Part shown: in pieces, positions 11,370 to 22,523 of the stretch
Layout: every line of letters starts with the position of its first letter
How positions within the stretch are numbered: the stretch's first letter is position 1
Assembly: GCA_016647705.1 (NCBI GenBank)
Contig: CM028335.1
Coordinates: 992,001-1,056,000 of the forward strand
DNA: 64,000 bases
Reading direction: 5' to 3'
From: Eucommia ulmoides
Lineage: Eukaryota; Streptophyta; Magnoliopsida; Garryales; Eucommiaceae
Position numbers and translations under genes: made by a program
Notes under the pieces: model-generated
The model's database searches: none
The model's input: only the letters and a program-made list of their open reading frames with translations
Told to the model about the DNA's origin: nothing

Positions 11370-11519
11370 TGTTAAACATATGTGTATGGACTTTGGCCTG
11401 CTAGGAAAACCAAACCCTAATTCCTAATTGCATAACTCTGTAATATTGTAATTTTCACACATATCAATACAATTGTCTCATATTCTCTCTCAAAATTCCG
11501 CCTCTCAATTATTCTAACA
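11370..11519 (+). repeat. 3' LTR of copia B
   Basis: The repeat begins TGTTAAACATATG right after the polypurine run GGGAGGGGGGA and ends TTATTCTAACA. Its second half matches the LTR ends of copia C (ATATCAATACAATTG and the closing CTCTCAATTATT). It is 150 bases, in the size range of small copia LTRs. Confidence 0.75.
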
Positions 11520-11682
11520 ATTAAAATTTGAGGGTATCAAATGTAATATCTTTATAACTAATTTCTTCCATGAATACGTTCATGCAAGGAAAGTTCTTCA
11601 TTCCACTATGTGTGTGCTAGATAAACACGTTTGCCCGCATTAACACTAACAATGACTTTCTCCATAAATCTAAGATTTGGTC

Positions 11683-11876
11683 TGTTAAGATTAATGAATA
11701 ACATAAAAAATTTAGAGAGAAAAAGAATGACGGCTAGGGTTTTATTATTTCTGAAATCAAGAATGCAATCATACAAATGAAAAGAGAAACTTATATAAGA
11801 GTACAAAGGAAAACCTAGAAAGCAAGTATAAGACAATTATACCCTTACTAAATACTAATAATAATAAACTCTAATA
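11683..11876 (-). repeat. 3' LTR of copia A
   Basis: Bounded on the minus strand by a polypurine tract (AAGAGGGGA, 11877-11885) and TATTAGAG at the start, and ending ...AATCTTAACA at 11683. At 194 bases it is short. The first base pair departs from the usual TG (TA instead). Confidence 0.7.
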
Positions 11877-11889
11877 TCCCCTCTTAAAC

Positions 11890-14800
11890 TCACGATGTTG
11901 CTGCAAGTAGCATCGAGAGTTTGCCAACCAAAAAACGAAAGCACGAAATAGAATGCGATTTGGTGAATAAGTCGGCAATTTGCATAAAGGATGACACAAA
12001 AGGCAAAGTAATTGTCACGACTCGTCCCGGACATCTGTCATCCTAGGACCGGCGTGACGACAATATGACATCACCTGTTTCATTTATATCTTCTTATACA
12101 TTACATAATTGCATAAATTATTCTATACAATTTCAACAATTTACAACATATACATAATCTTTCACTATCCTATTGTTCCTCTTTGTCAGTTCAACTCAAA
12201 TATTTTCCAGATAACTCCACCTAATGCCAGTAGGGGACCGTCTCCTAAAAGATTCACCTGCGAGTGTACTGCCTTCTTAGTAAAAACTCATTTTTAACAT
12301 AGCAATAATACATTTCATAAAATCTAACATTTAAATGGATCAAGCTTAAATAAATATAAACACCACACAGAGTTGGTAAAATTTCTAGTATCAAATAAGC
12401 CATGAAAGTAAAGCAGTATAATTCAGTTTCCAAACACCAATTCAATGATAAGTCACCCAGTATATATATATAAAAAAAAAAACTCAACTCAAACACATAT
12501 CTCAATCCCATACTCATCGGCTAAGCCATAGTGATTGTTTTAACCTCACGATCGGGAGTTGCAATGGTACCATAACCATCCGTAGGATATGCTTCCTAGC
12601 GGACCTAACTGCGCAGATCACTGCCAACCGGACGTCTCCGGAGGCCAATAATATAAATCACCATATAATGTCAATCACCATATAGTAAATATGCATCTGC
12701 TTGACCACCCTCCAGACAGATCATAATATAAACTATGACATAGTCTATTCAATAATATTATCACCAGATCACAAATAATTATCTCTCTGCCGGACCACCC
12801 TCCGGACAGACCATAATAATAATCACCACTTCAATAATATCGACAAAATCACCATTTCATCAATACCGTCAAAATCACCCTTGTCCACCTCTTTTTAACA
12901 AAATCCACTTTTAATTTAAAAATCATGTTTTTCCCACCTTTTTATTAAAACCACCAAATCCAACAGATTATTTATAGTCTTTCTTTTTAAATCCAAACAT
13001 TTCAATGGAAATCCATTTTACCAACTCACCCACAACTGGCTTGATCCATATAATTTATAAAATTCGTACAGTTAAATAAACACATATCTCATCATATTTA
13101 TATGAAAATAGTTTGGCAAGAAGGGCAGTACACTCACCTGATATCCACTTCCATAAACTTTAACCGACTATCCCCTATCCGAACTCCGGTGCCTGCGAAC
13201 CTAACGGTGAGTGGGCCTAAATTAATATTTTTGTATAAAAACAAACTAATCACGCCATGAAATCCTAATTTCCTATTTCCCATATTTTATTACGAAATAT
13301 AACTATTCAATTAGTATCGTTTCGTTACGGTTTACTATTTATAAACTCTGTTCTTATAAATAGATCTCAGGATTTATTATTTTCATTTTATTACTCTAAG
13401 GTTAGAAAAACTAAATTTAGGATTCACAAAATAAATTAGAAAGGTTACCCGTTCCGAACCGATCGTGGATTTCCCTAAAATCCCATGAATTTCTGATTCT
13501 ACTCTCCACCGCCTAAGCGACATCCCACCGCCTAAGCGAACGAGTGACTGTTTCTCCCATTCTCTCAACTGCACACTGCATTTTCACTGCCTGAGCGAAA
13601 ATCCACCGCTTAGGCGGTAAACGTCTTTCTCCTTCTGCTCTATTTGAGATCTCAGTCACCTCTCTTCACTCTTCTCACCATCGACTCACACCCACACCAT
13701 ACAACACACACAAACCCACACAACCGCAGGCCATCGGACACTCACCAACAAACCCACCTTCACTTCTCTCTCTTCTCTATTTTTTCGACAACACACACAC
13801 ACACACAGCAGCGGCGATCACGCACGCTACTTACCTGCCCAAACCAGAAACAGAGCACAATACATACGCACTTGCACACAGTCGGCAGCGCAAAGCACAC
13901 CCCCCATACAAATCGAGTAACCACTCCCCCACAGGAAACACGCACACGCACCAACACACACAACGACATCTCACAACTGACATCTCTTTCTCTCTCTAAC
14001 TTTCCACTGCCGAAAATGATCAAAATCCACACCGCCAGCACATACACACACCCGGTCTGTGATCACCCACACACACACTAAGCACACAAAATACACACCC
14101 ACACACACACCACCGTCGAAACCCATGCACACACCGCCTTACCAAAACAGAAACAGGAAACAGGGGAACACAAACAAGCAAGCACACACAACACACACAT
14201 ACACGTAGCACATACACACAACGAAACCCACAAGTCACCGCCGGCGATCCCCACATGATCGGCAACATTTTCTACCGGCGGATCTCTCTTTCTCCCTCAC
14301 TTTCTCTCTCTTCTCATTTTCTCTCGATCCTTCTCGCCTTCCTTCTTCCGTATGTATGTGTGTATATATATATATATATGCTCAAAACAGCCGACAAAAA
14401 CCCATGCCCCCTTATCCCTTTACCAAATCTCTACTCTCTCTCTCTCTCTATATATATATGTGTGTATATATATATAAGAAGATATTTATTTGTAAAATTA
14501 CACAATCCTCCCTTTATATTTTGTTGGGGTATAAATTAAACCCAAAACTATGTTTTAATGTTTATAAAAATTTCAATACAACCCCCTAAAATTTTAATTC
14601 ACATACTTAATATCGTAATTTACTCCGACATTTTCAAAATATTTTAAAACGCGACTTGAATTATTCGTATATGAAAAGTTGGGGTCTTACAGTAATGGTC
14701 CCATGATGAAGATGATGACGAGTGAGATGACAATCGATCTCGATATACTTGATCCGTTCATGAAAGACTGAATTGTGAGGAATCTGAATAGCACTCTTGT

Positions 14801-15062
14801 TATCACAATACATAGGAGTGGGATGAGAAAGAGAAACACCCATATCTGCAAGTAACCAACGCAACCAAACTACTTCAGTGGTAGTGGATGCCATCGCACG
14901 ATACTTAACTTCTGTGGAAGATTTAGAAACAACGGCTTGCTTTTTGCTCTTCCATGAAATAAGAGCATCACCCAAAAATACACAAAAACCTGTGATAGAC
15001 TTGCTATCTGTGGGATCACTAGCCCAATCAGCATCAGAATAGGCACGCAACTCCAAAAACAA
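11890..15062 (-). pseudogene. Copia A RNase H and pol C-terminus, interrupted by an insertion
   Basis: The RNase H domain (AYSDADWASDPTDSKSITGF, STEVKYRAMA, CDNKSAIQI, IDCHLTRHHLHHGTI) runs from 15062 to 14697 and stops at the solo LTR. The frame resumes on the far side at 12012 with the usual copia ending (ADLFTK, FLVGKLSML) and a stop at 11890-11892, immediately before the polypurine tract. The bases GTAAT are present on both sides of the insertion, so removing one copy restores the frame. This piece was therefore intact in its own frame when the second element landed. Confidence 0.85.
12013..14691. mobile_element. Solo LTR-like element, family member 1 (2679 bp)
   Basis: The ends are TGTCACGACTCG and GGGGTCTTACA (TG...CA), flanked by the 5-bp duplication GTAAT (12008-12012 and 14692-14696). 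Inside, in order, are a CTCACGATCGGGAGTT block (about 12545), degenerate CACCCTCCGGACAG repeats (12700-12860), a CGAACCTAACGG(T) block (about 13195), a 550-base (CA)n-rich domain (13680-14230), and an (AT)n/(TG)n run (14350-14475). No coding domain is credible. The layout is shared with 33465-36359. A solo LTR of a Ty3/gypsy-type element, possibly in reverse orientation (TGTAAGACCCC start), is the best reading; the internal region has been lost or lies elsewhere. Confidence 0.75.
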
Positions 15063-15083
15063 GGTCGATAGAAGGAAGAGACT

Positions 15084-15875
15084 CTAAAAAAGGGTACCCC
15101 GAAGATACAAAATGATACGAAGAATAGCAGCCCAATGAACTGTAGTAGGAGAAGTGACAAATTGACTGACGATATGATCAACATGAGCAATATCTGGGCG
15201 AGTAATAGTTAGATAGACCAAACTGCCAACAATAGTATGATATAAGGTAGGATCTAACAAGGGGACACCATCGGAAGATGAGTAGAGAACATTCACCTCT
15301 AGAGGAGTATCAACAATCCTAGTATCAGTAAGACAAGCACGCTCGAGAATGTCAGCTGCATATTTGGATTGAGAGAGAAGATATCCTTTCGGAGAAAAAG
15401 CTACTTCAATGCCCACAAAATAGCGTAAAGCCCCCAAGTCCTTAATTTCAAACTGCTGAGATAATTCTGATTTCAAAACTGTAATCCCATCAACATCATC
15501 ACCAGTAATAATCATGTCATCCACATATAAAGATAGTAGAATACTGCCGGCAGTGGTACACTTTATAAACAGAGCGAAATCATGATTACTTGAGTGAAAA
15601 CCAAGCGAAATAATTACCGTAGAGAACTTCTCAAACCAGGCTCGAGGAGCCTGTTTAAGGCCGTATAGAGCTTTCTTGAATTTGCAAACTTCTCCAGACT
15701 TATGAGCAACACCCGGAGGAGGAGTTATGTAAACTTCTTCGTGAAGGTCTCCATTCAAGAAGACATTTTTAACATCCATCTGAGAAATATGCCACTGACG
15801 AACAGATGCAATGACAATAAGAGTGCGAATAGTCATCATTTTTGCAACTGGAGCAAAAGTCTCCTCATAATCCAT
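15084..15875 (-). pseudogene. Copia A reverse transcriptase
   Basis: A 263-codon open stretch carries the copia RT motifs: YEETFAPVAK, QMDVKNVFLNGDL, KALYGLKQAPRAWF, the catalytic LYVDDMIITGDD, and LGALRYFVGIEVA. The YVDD box is intact. The frame ends at 15084 and RNase H continues in another frame, and the link to integrase at about 15900 is also shifted, so a full polyprotein cannot be made. Confidence 0.9.
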
Positions 15876-15924
15876 ACCATATCGTTGAGAAAATCAATTG
15901 GCAACCAAACGAGCTTTGTATCGC

Positions 15925-17345
15925 TCAACTAACCCTCAGACTTGGTTTAATTTTGTAGATCCACCGAGAACCAATTGGACTTTTACCAGGAGGCAAAGGT
16001 ACCAAATCCCATGTATCTGTCTTGTATAAAGTAAAGAGTTCCTTAGTCATAGCCTGTTGCCAAAGATGATCAAGTGCTGCCTCTTTATAGGATAAAGGCT
16101 CAGAGAGATAGTGAATAAAGGTTAAAAATGAAGCAAAAGAATGTGAATAGTAAGAGCAAAAAAAATATGGTATATGAGTGGACTTACGAATGTGCTGAGG
16201 ATAGCGAGGAGAAGGATCCACAATCTTAGAAGATTCTTGGTAGGCTGTCGGAGGGGAGGGGATGCTAGAAGTATCAATACCTGCAGAGCTACCAGTGTCA
16301 ACATGAGGTTGAGATACATGAGATGGGTCAATATCTGTAATGCATGGGTTGTGAGAAGATAAACTATTTGTGTCATCAGAGAAATGATCAATGGAAATGA
16401 GATCAGATTTTGTCAAGTTGTGTGTACTAGAAGGAATAGAGAAAAAATGTATATGCTCAAGAAACACAACATGACAGGACACATACAGTTTTTGTGCAAT
16501 TAGATCAAAGCAACGATATCCCTTTTGTCCCTCAGCATAACCTAGGAAGACACAAATAACAGAGCAAGAAGATAACTTACTACGCTCTACTCTCGGTCGA
16601 AGAACAAAACAAGTACACCCAAATATTCTTAAGGAGAAATAGTTAGGAGTATGACCATACAATTTTTCAAATGGAGACAAACCTGAAGAATGAGAAGATG
16701 AGATTTTATTAATTAGGTTCATTGCAGTAAGTACCGTTTCTCCCCAAAATACACTAGGAACAGAGGCAGACAATAAGAGAGAACGAGTAGTTTCAACAAT
16801 ATGCCTATGTTTCCTTTCAGCGACACCATTTTACTCGGGAGTGTCAGTACGCGAGGTTTGGTAAATTGTTCCATCTAGAGCAAGCAAGTTAATGAAAGGA
16901 TTAGAAATGTACTCTTCACCCAAATCACATCTAAAACACTTGATAACAGCAGAATGTTAGGTCTTAACAAGAGCTCGAAATTTTTGAAAAATATCAAAGA
17001 ATTCAGAACGACGTTTCATAAGATAAACCCAACAATATCGAGTGTAATCATCAATGAAGAAAACATAATATTTAGACCCCCTTTTGTAGCAATCGGGGAA
17101 GGTCCCCACACATCAGAGTGAACCAGATCAAATGGTGTAAGAGAAGAAGAAATGCTTCGATTAAAAGGTAAAACAGAGAATTTTGCAAGTTTACAACCAC
17201 TACAATCAGAAATATCACAAATTGACAAATTCCCTAAGGATCCTTTCGATACTAAGTATTTTAAACGGGATACTGAAACATAACCAAGATGAGAATGCCA
17301 TAAATAAAAACTAGAAGATGAAGAAGTCAAATGAAAAGACGACAA
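15925..17345 (-). pseudogene. Copia A GAG-preintegrase and integrase
   Basis: 17345-17016 holds the GAG-preintegrase region (LWHSHLGYVSVSRL...CSGCKLAK) and the start of the integrase core ([13 protein letters not shown]). 16773-15925 holds the end of the core and the downstream region (PSVFWGETVLTAMNLIN, SPFEKLYG, RIFGCTCFV, KGYRCFD), followed by the serine-rich linker and the start of RT (W-x-L-V-P-L-P-P-G-K). Stops and frame changes between 17015 and 16774 destroy the central core. Confidence 0.85.
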
Positions 17346-17432
17346 GTCAACACTGGAAGCTGCAACATCTGGTACTCGTAGCTTATCCAGTATATATAGT
17401 CCCCCCTGCCTACGGCCTGTCCCAATCAGCTT

Positions 17433-17768
17433 TTAGGATTGCGGATCCTGTACATGACAAGAGGTAGAAGAGAAAGAAATTGAGTAACCAAAATCACATA
17501 ATTGGCCAACAGAAACAAGATTCAATGCAAGGTTGGGAATATGATAAACACTTGAAAGAGATAACCGAGGTTTGACAACAGAACCAATGCCTACTAATGG
17601 CATCGAAGTACCATCAGCAGTCATAATAGATACAGATGAGGTAGACTTTAAAGAAGCAAATGAAGGCAAATCAGGTGACATATGATGAGAGACTCTAGAA
17701 TCTAAAACCCATGTGAAGGAAGCCATACCTGAAGAGGGTGACAAACCTACTGAAAATGCAGCGGACAT
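17433..17768 (-). pseudogene. Copia A protease region with altered active site
   Basis: The stretch WVLDSRVSHHMSPDL corresponds to the copia protease segment that normally reads D-S-G-A. Here the glycine after Asp-Ser is Arg and the alanine is Val. The downstream LVGIGSVVKP, VYHIPNLALNLVSVGQL and SCHVQDPQS segments are typical. Change of the D-S/T-G triad predicts a dead protease. Confidence 0.8.
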
Positions 17769-17846
17769 GGCATGTGGCTGTGCAGTAAGGAACTTCTGAA
17801 ATTGTTCAGTAAGGGCCTCTATTGTGGGATTGGAGAATGCTGGGTC

Positions 17847-18749
17847 TCAAAAACTAAACGAATTTGATGATGACGATACAGTTGCTGCAGTATTAGGCTG
17901 TGGAGGCCTGTAAGGACATTTTTTAAAACGATTGTCAGATTTCCACTGGGGAGGCGGCTGTTGCTGTGTTTTACTCAGTTTAGGGCATTGAGCCTTCCAA
18001 TGACCTTTATGCTTACAGAAGCTGCATTCATCAAAGGCAGGCCTCGAATAAGGCTTGTTTTGATGATTGGAAGGGACTGCCAGAACAGATGGACTGGTTG
18101 ATTGGAGAACCCTTATGTTTGATTGAGACTTGAAGCGTATCTCCTCGGCCAATAATTCACTAACCACTGAGTCAACAGAAGGAAGTGAATTATGGTGCAA
18201 AATTGTCCCACGAAATCCCTCAAAATCATCAGGTAATGCCATAAAAAATTGAACCAAACGTTATTCTTCTCTACGAGCAATATACAGAATACATGCTCGT
18301 AATTCTGTAAATTCCGTGAAAGCTAATTGATCCCAAAGATTTCTCATAGCGAAGTAGAATTTCTGGATACTCATATCATTCTGCTTCAGTGCTCGAATAT
18401 CAGATTCTAATTGATATTATTTTGCAAAGTTAGACTGCGTGTACAACCTTGATAAATGATCCCAAACTTCTTTGGCGTACTCATACTTCGCCAATTGCAT
18501 ACCAATTGAATGTTCAATAGAGTTGTTAACCCAGGTAATGATTTTCGAATTATTTGTCTCCCAAGTATCTAATGAAGTTATATAATTTTCAGCACTTACA
18601 TATTTTGGTTTAACTAACGTACCACTAACGTAGCCCCACATCTTTTTGCCTTTCAAAATTTTTTTCATCACATAACTCCAATATGAAATTTTTTTCCCAT
18701 TCAATCTTACAGCAATAAACTAAAGCGGATCATCCCTTTCAGACGCCAT
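17847..18749 (-). pseudogene. Copia A gag with zinc knuckle
   Basis: A start codon at 18749 (MASERDDPL) is followed after eight codons by a TAG where relatives have a sense codon. 18704-18417 holds the gag N-terminal part (WSYVMKKILKGKKMWGYV, NSIEHSIGMQLAKYEYAKEVWDHL). 18257-17847 holds MVQFFMALPDDFEGFRGTIL and a CX2CX4HX4C zinc knuckle (CSFCKHKGHWKAQC). The parts are in different frames. Confidence 0.85.
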
Positions 18750-18806
18750 TACAAATACCAACGAACGAAATCACAAATTAAATGTAACAGAGAAATAAAA
18801 TCAAAT

Positions 18807-18850
18807 ACAATTATACCCTTACTAAATACTAATAATAATAAACTCTAATA
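18807..18850 (-). repeat. 44-bp remnant of the 5' LTR of copia A
   Basis: Identical over 44 bases to 11833-11876. The rest of the LTR and the primer-binding site are missing: the sequence runs from here to the gag start in about 60 bases. Confidence 0.8.
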
Positions 18851-19011
18851 TGGTTTTCTTTAAGATCAAGTATTCATTTTATTTTCGTATAATTATTAGT
18901 AGCATGCAGCGACTAATGTTTGAGACACACACACATTTGTGTGTGTGTATATATATATATGTGTGTGTGTCTCTATGTTTAATCATCAATCAATCACATC
19001 TATTTGTTCTC

Positions 19012-19305
19012 ATGGCGGCAAAAGATTTAATGATGTCTGAACAACAACTACAAAAATGTCTTCATCATCACGAAATGACGTCAGACATGGAAGAAGAAGA
19101 AGAAGGAGAAGAAGAAGAGGTGGTTCATGAGCTTCCTATGGTGTTCATAGACTGCTTAAAAGAAGTTGACACCGGAAGCCGTTTGACTTTTCTTTTGAAA
19201 TTATTTTTCGATATCGAAAAGGAGAATTGTCCATTAATGGAAAGCTTCATCAATGAAAGATTACAGAATTGTGATGGGTTTAGACCGGAAAGTACTTCCG
19301 GCTAG
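19012..19305 (+). CDS. Small acidic protein, uncharacterised tandem family member 1 (97 aa, possibly truncated)
   Basis: I do not recognise the family. The protein begins MAAKDLMMSEQ, has a run of about 14 Glu/Gly/Asp residues (26-36), and then a helical core, VHELPMVFIDCLKEVD...LLKLFFDIEKE...MESFINERLQ (about 38-85). The core aligns with member 3 (VDELMVILIECLEKVD...LMRKFFSELEKE...MERFIVERLK). The frame stops at 19305, soon after the core. The +1 frame stays open from about 19270 to 19423 and looks protein-like, so a single-base frameshift may have removed a C-terminal tail such as the one in members 2 and 3. The start follows an (AT)n/(TG)n run and the 3' flank is AT-rich. It could be a short functional gene or a recent pseudogene. 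Confidence 0.55.
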   Translation: MAAKDLMMSEQQLQKCLHHHEMTSDMEEEEEGEEEEVVHELPMVFIDCLKEVDTGSRLTFLLKLFFDIEKENCPLMESFINERLQNCDGFRPESTSG

Positions 19306-19618
19306 TATCGCCGGGACGAAGAGATTAAATGAAGTTATTCCGGCGGCCACAATACAGAGGGATTTGGAGAATGCATCATCGGAAAATGGCGACGATTTTC
19401 ATGAGTTCTCCGGCAATTCATGAAAACATATGAGAATCAAGCCAGCATATGATTTGAATATTATACATTCTTTTATCATCCAAATTGTTAATTTGAGTAT
19501 ATTCTAAAATAATTTATCTTTTGTATTAGTGCAACTCGATTTTATTCATTTATAATTGTAAAATAAAAATTTACATTTTTATTATAAGCAAATATGTTTT
19601 TCTACTTTTCTGCATTTA

Positions 19619-20961
19619 TTGAGATGGAAAGTTGGAAATGGCGAGCTCACTAGTTTTTGGCATGATGATTGGGGTCTCGGTATCCTTGCTAATGATCTTC
19701 ATTTTACCAACTCTTTATCTTTTGTCAAAACTTGCTTAAAGGGCAAGGAATGGTTATCCCTAGAATTGGAGGTGAGAGTCTGGATTTCTTGGAGGGCTCC
19801 CTCCCGTTATTGTCGTCGGAGTTTGATTCTCTCATTTGGCTTCCTAGCGTTAATGGCGTATTCTTCATCAAATCGGATTGGAGGGCAATTAGTGGGGAGG
19901 TGATCCCGATTGATTATTATTCTACTCTTTGGAGTCTGAGATTTTCTTTGAAGATTAAGATTTTCACGTGGCGGATTTTGAAGAATAAAATTGCAATTGA
20001 TGATATCATTTAGAAATTGAGAGTGCTTTTGGTGTCGGGTTGTCGTTGCTGCTTAGTTTGATCCACTGAAAATCTCCAGCATCTATTTTTGGAAAGTGAG
20101 GTTGTCTCAAAGGTTTGGCGTCATTTTAGCTCATTCTTTAATATTCATTTTATTCATCAACCTTTAATACACCGTAGTAAGTTGTGGTGAAGTAGATTAA
20201 AAGAGAGTAATTCTCAGTTTCAAAAGTTATGTATGCTGATTCCGTCGCTGATATGCTGGGAGATATGGTTAAATCGAAATCATGCTACTTATGATAATAT
20301 TCTCATGTCTGAGAAATGGATTATTTCAAAAGTCAGGATTTGGGTATCAACTTTGAGTTCTTTGACTAAATCAAAGTCGGTTTCATCCTCTTTTGGGATT
20401 CATTTTCTGGTTCTTTTGGGCTGTTCGATTAAACGGGTTTTTCGTCGTCGTCCGCTGAGTTATTGTTGGACCCGTCCGCCTGAGGGGAGTTTCCAGCTTA
20501 ATGTGGACGGTGCTTTGAAGGGGAAGACCATGACATCTTCTTGTGCTGGTATTGTTCGGGATAGTAATGGGGCTGTTAGTTGGGTCTTCTTTTCTCCCCT
20601 TACTGTTAATTCAAGTTTCCTAGCTAAGTTCCACGGACTGTTCTTGGGGATTCAGGAAGCTCTTCGCTTGGGCCAGCTTCCTCTTCCGGTGGAAAGTGAT
20701 TCGCTAGCTTTAGTTCATTCTATCAAGAAGAACAATCCAGTCTGGTCGATTGCCTATCTTTGGAATACAGTTCGGTTTTGGCTCCTATCATTTGACATTC
20801 AGATTTCTTATATTCATCGAGAATGCAATTTTGTTGCTGATAGTCTTTCTAACATTGGTTCGTCTAACACTTTGTTATTTCCTATAGGCAGTCCCGTACC
20901 TCACATCGTAAATTCTTATGTTTATGAGGGTCAAGAGGGTCTTTCCCATCTTAGGTTTTAA
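19619..20961 (+). pseudogene. LINE ORF2 C-terminus: zf-RVT and plant RNase H (RVT_3) domains
   Basis: WKVGNGELTSFWHDDW (from 19622) is the motif that precedes the zf-RVT domain in plant L1-type ORF2 proteins. The frame then shifts near 19740 and is broken between 20013 and 20233. From about 20470 the RNase H domain is continuous: FQLNVDGALKG (first catalytic Asp), GIVRDSNG, the Glu-containing segment before LRLGQLPLPVESDSLALV, and HRECNFVADSLS near the end. The reverse transcriptase itself is absent. Such sequences are often annotated as putative ribonuclease H proteins. Confidence 0.85.
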
Positions 20962-21015
20962 TGTTTCCTTTTTTAATATAGAGTTCAATTTTATTTAAAA
21001 AAAAAAAAAAAAAAG
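19619..21015 (+). mobile_element. 5'-truncated L1-type LINE with poly(A) tail
   Basis: Only the last 1.4 kb of a non-LTR retrotransposon remains: a zf-RVT segment and the C-terminal RNase H, then a short 3' UTR and a 19-base A tract (20997-21015). Severe 5' truncation plus a poly(A) tail is the usual product of target-primed reverse transcription. The 5' junction is near 19600. I could not identify a target duplication. Confidence 0.75.
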
Positions 21016-21730
21016 GTGGGACAACTATTTAATCGTAATACTGGTCACGTCTCGGGCTAAAAACTTTATAGTCCTTTCAAATTCATCCTCGAATCTTTTT
21101 TAATTTGATTTTTTTATAATATAAATATATTAAAATATTTTCATTCTACTTTTTTTTTTTTTTTTTTTTCAAATGATAGTTAGATTTTTTGGGGGAAAAA
21201 AAGTATATAAATGGATTATTTAAACATTAAATACCTCAATTTTTAAAATTCATGTAGGGCCACAAATTTAATAGGACTCACACAAAATATATTAGGATAT
21301 TTGATTGGTGTCATCTCATTGGAACAAAATGGAGAATTCATGGTACAATTTTAGTTTTTTATTGCAAAATATTAATTGCGTTTTATTGAATGGTACATAA
21401 AATTAAAATTTTAGCTGATAGAGTCCACACGTTATAGTAATTTTTTCCAAAGAATAAAAATATTGTGTAGTTAAAATATTTTTCAATGTAAAAACTTGCA
21501 ATAATTATTATGGCATACATTAATTTTTGGACTATTGATAATAATTTTAAAATTTTAAAAAATTATTATAGCGCTTATATTGTATTGGTTAAATTTTTAA
21601 TATCTGTTAAAAAAATCTATTCCCAAACATGTAAAACAGCAGTGACCAACATTGACCACAAGTAAACTATGATTTTTCCAATGTTTGAAGTTTGAATCTT
21701 TGCCTTGGCAACCACTTTGCAGTTCATAGG
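21016..21730. other. AT-rich intergenic spacer
   Basis: Plain A/T-rich sequence with poly-T near 21150-21170. I see no ORF or repeat with clear ends. The last 80 bases include two TTGAC W-box-like words (about 21641 and 21652) ahead of the TATA box of the next gene. Confidence 0.5.
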
Positions 21731-21738
21731 TCTTCCTA

Positions 21739-21745
21739 TATATAA
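21739..21745 (+). promoter_or_regulatory. TATA box of acidic-protein gene 2
   Basis: CTATATATAAG about 110 bases before the ATG at 21853, followed by a (CT)n tract at 21761-21773 and a poly-A/C leader. Spacing suits a plant core promoter with a transcription start near 21775. Confidence 0.55.
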
Positions 21746-21852
21746 GAACACCCCTAACTCTCTCTCTCTCTATCCAAAAAAAAAAAGAAAAAGAAAAAAA
21801 AACCCACCAATTTTTCTCAACAATTTCTTTTTTCTTTCATAGGATCGAAGGA

Positions 21853-22254
21853 ATGTCGAGAGCCAATTTGATTTTCCATCAAGACATGATTCAATCTCCA
21901 GTACAACGATGTAATTCTTATGAATCATCATTCTCTCACTACAGTATTCCGGCAGCTGAAGAGAGAGAAAATTTTACAGTTAATAATGAAGATGATGATG
22001 ATGTTCTTAGGGTTTTGAGAGATGAACTTGGCGATAAAAGCCATGAAATGTTAATGAAACTGTATCACAAGATCGAAAAACATGTTCCTGCAGCACTGGG
22101 AAAAATTATTACAGAGATTGAAGAAGATTCAAGAGGTCAGCAACGAGGTTTGAATATGAATGATTCAAGGTCAAAGCGTAAAGAAGAATTCAGACATAGG
22201 CTGGAGAGGTTTAAAGTGAAGACGGTGAACCTGGTCAAGCCGGACAAAAATTAA
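21853..22254 (+). CDS. Small acidic/basic protein, uncharacterised tandem family member 2 (133 aa)
   Basis: Unrecognised. The N-terminal 45 residues are Ser/Asn-rich. An acidic run NNEDDDD (about 43-49) precedes a helical core, VLRVLRDELGDKSHEMLMKLYHKIEK (about 50-76). The C-terminus is strongly basic (SKRKEEFRHRLERFKVKTVNLVKPDKN). The core aligns with member 3 around K-S-x-E-x-L-M and LEK, and the terminal RLERFKVKTVNL matches KLEWFRIKNLNP of member 3. No signal peptide or membrane segment is seen. The promoter has a good TATA box, the frame is intact, and the same order of acidic run, helical core and L-E-x-F-(K/R)-(V/I)-K tail recurs in member 3, which supports a real gene. Confidence 0.65.
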   Translation: MSRANLIFHQDMIQSPVQRCNSYESSFSHYSIPAAEERENFTVNNEDDDDVLRVLRDELGDKSHEMLMKLYHKIEKHVPAALGKIITEIEEDSRGQQRGLNMNDSRSKRKEEFRHRLERFKVKTVNLVKPDKN

Positions 22255-22523
22255 ACCCTAGATTTATATGCGTATATGTGTGTTTGGAAATATTAAGAAA
22301 ACACACAATCTTGATTATTATTTATTTTTTGATTTTTTTGTACATTGTTTTGTATTTATTTATTTCATTTGTAGATTGTAAGTGATTATACTTGAAATTT
22401 TTATAAAGATCTTCATCAAAATTCAGTCACAGATAAAATATTCATTAGAATTGAAAATATTACACGAATATTTATTAATTTAATCAATCATTATTTAATC
22501 TATAAAATTCAATTATTCATCAA

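Larger units (their letters stand above)
9530..11519 (+). mobile_element. Ty1/copia retrotransposon B, truncated relic
   Basis: Three parts of one copia family are recognisable: an untranslated-leader segment (about 9530-10300) that aligns base by base with the leader of copia C (about 32000-32765), the last part of pol (10719-11353), and a 3' LTR (11370-11519). The interior between about 10300 and 10700 lacks gag, protease, integrase and most of the reverse transcriptase, so a large deletion has joined leader to pol. No 5' LTR was found. Confidence 0.75.
11683..18850 (-). mobile_element. Ty1/copia retrotransposon A, split by a solo LTR
   Basis: Read on the minus strand, the element carries gag, protease, integrase, reverse transcriptase and RNase H in copia order, all interrupted by stops and frame changes. 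A 44-base sequence is identical at 11833-11876 and 18807-18850, and represents the two LTR starts. The flanks TGGTC (left) and TGGTT (right) look like a near-intact 5-bp target duplication. The 5' LTR is reduced to those 44 bases, and the primer-binding site is deleted. A 2679-bp element (12013-14691) sits inside the RNase H region. Confidence 0.85.

Noticed and set aside
13644-14268. Thr/His-rich and Cys/Val-rich ORFs on both strands
   Set aside because: They are translations of (CA)n/(TG)n low-complexity sequence inside the solo LTR, with equally long frames in several registers.
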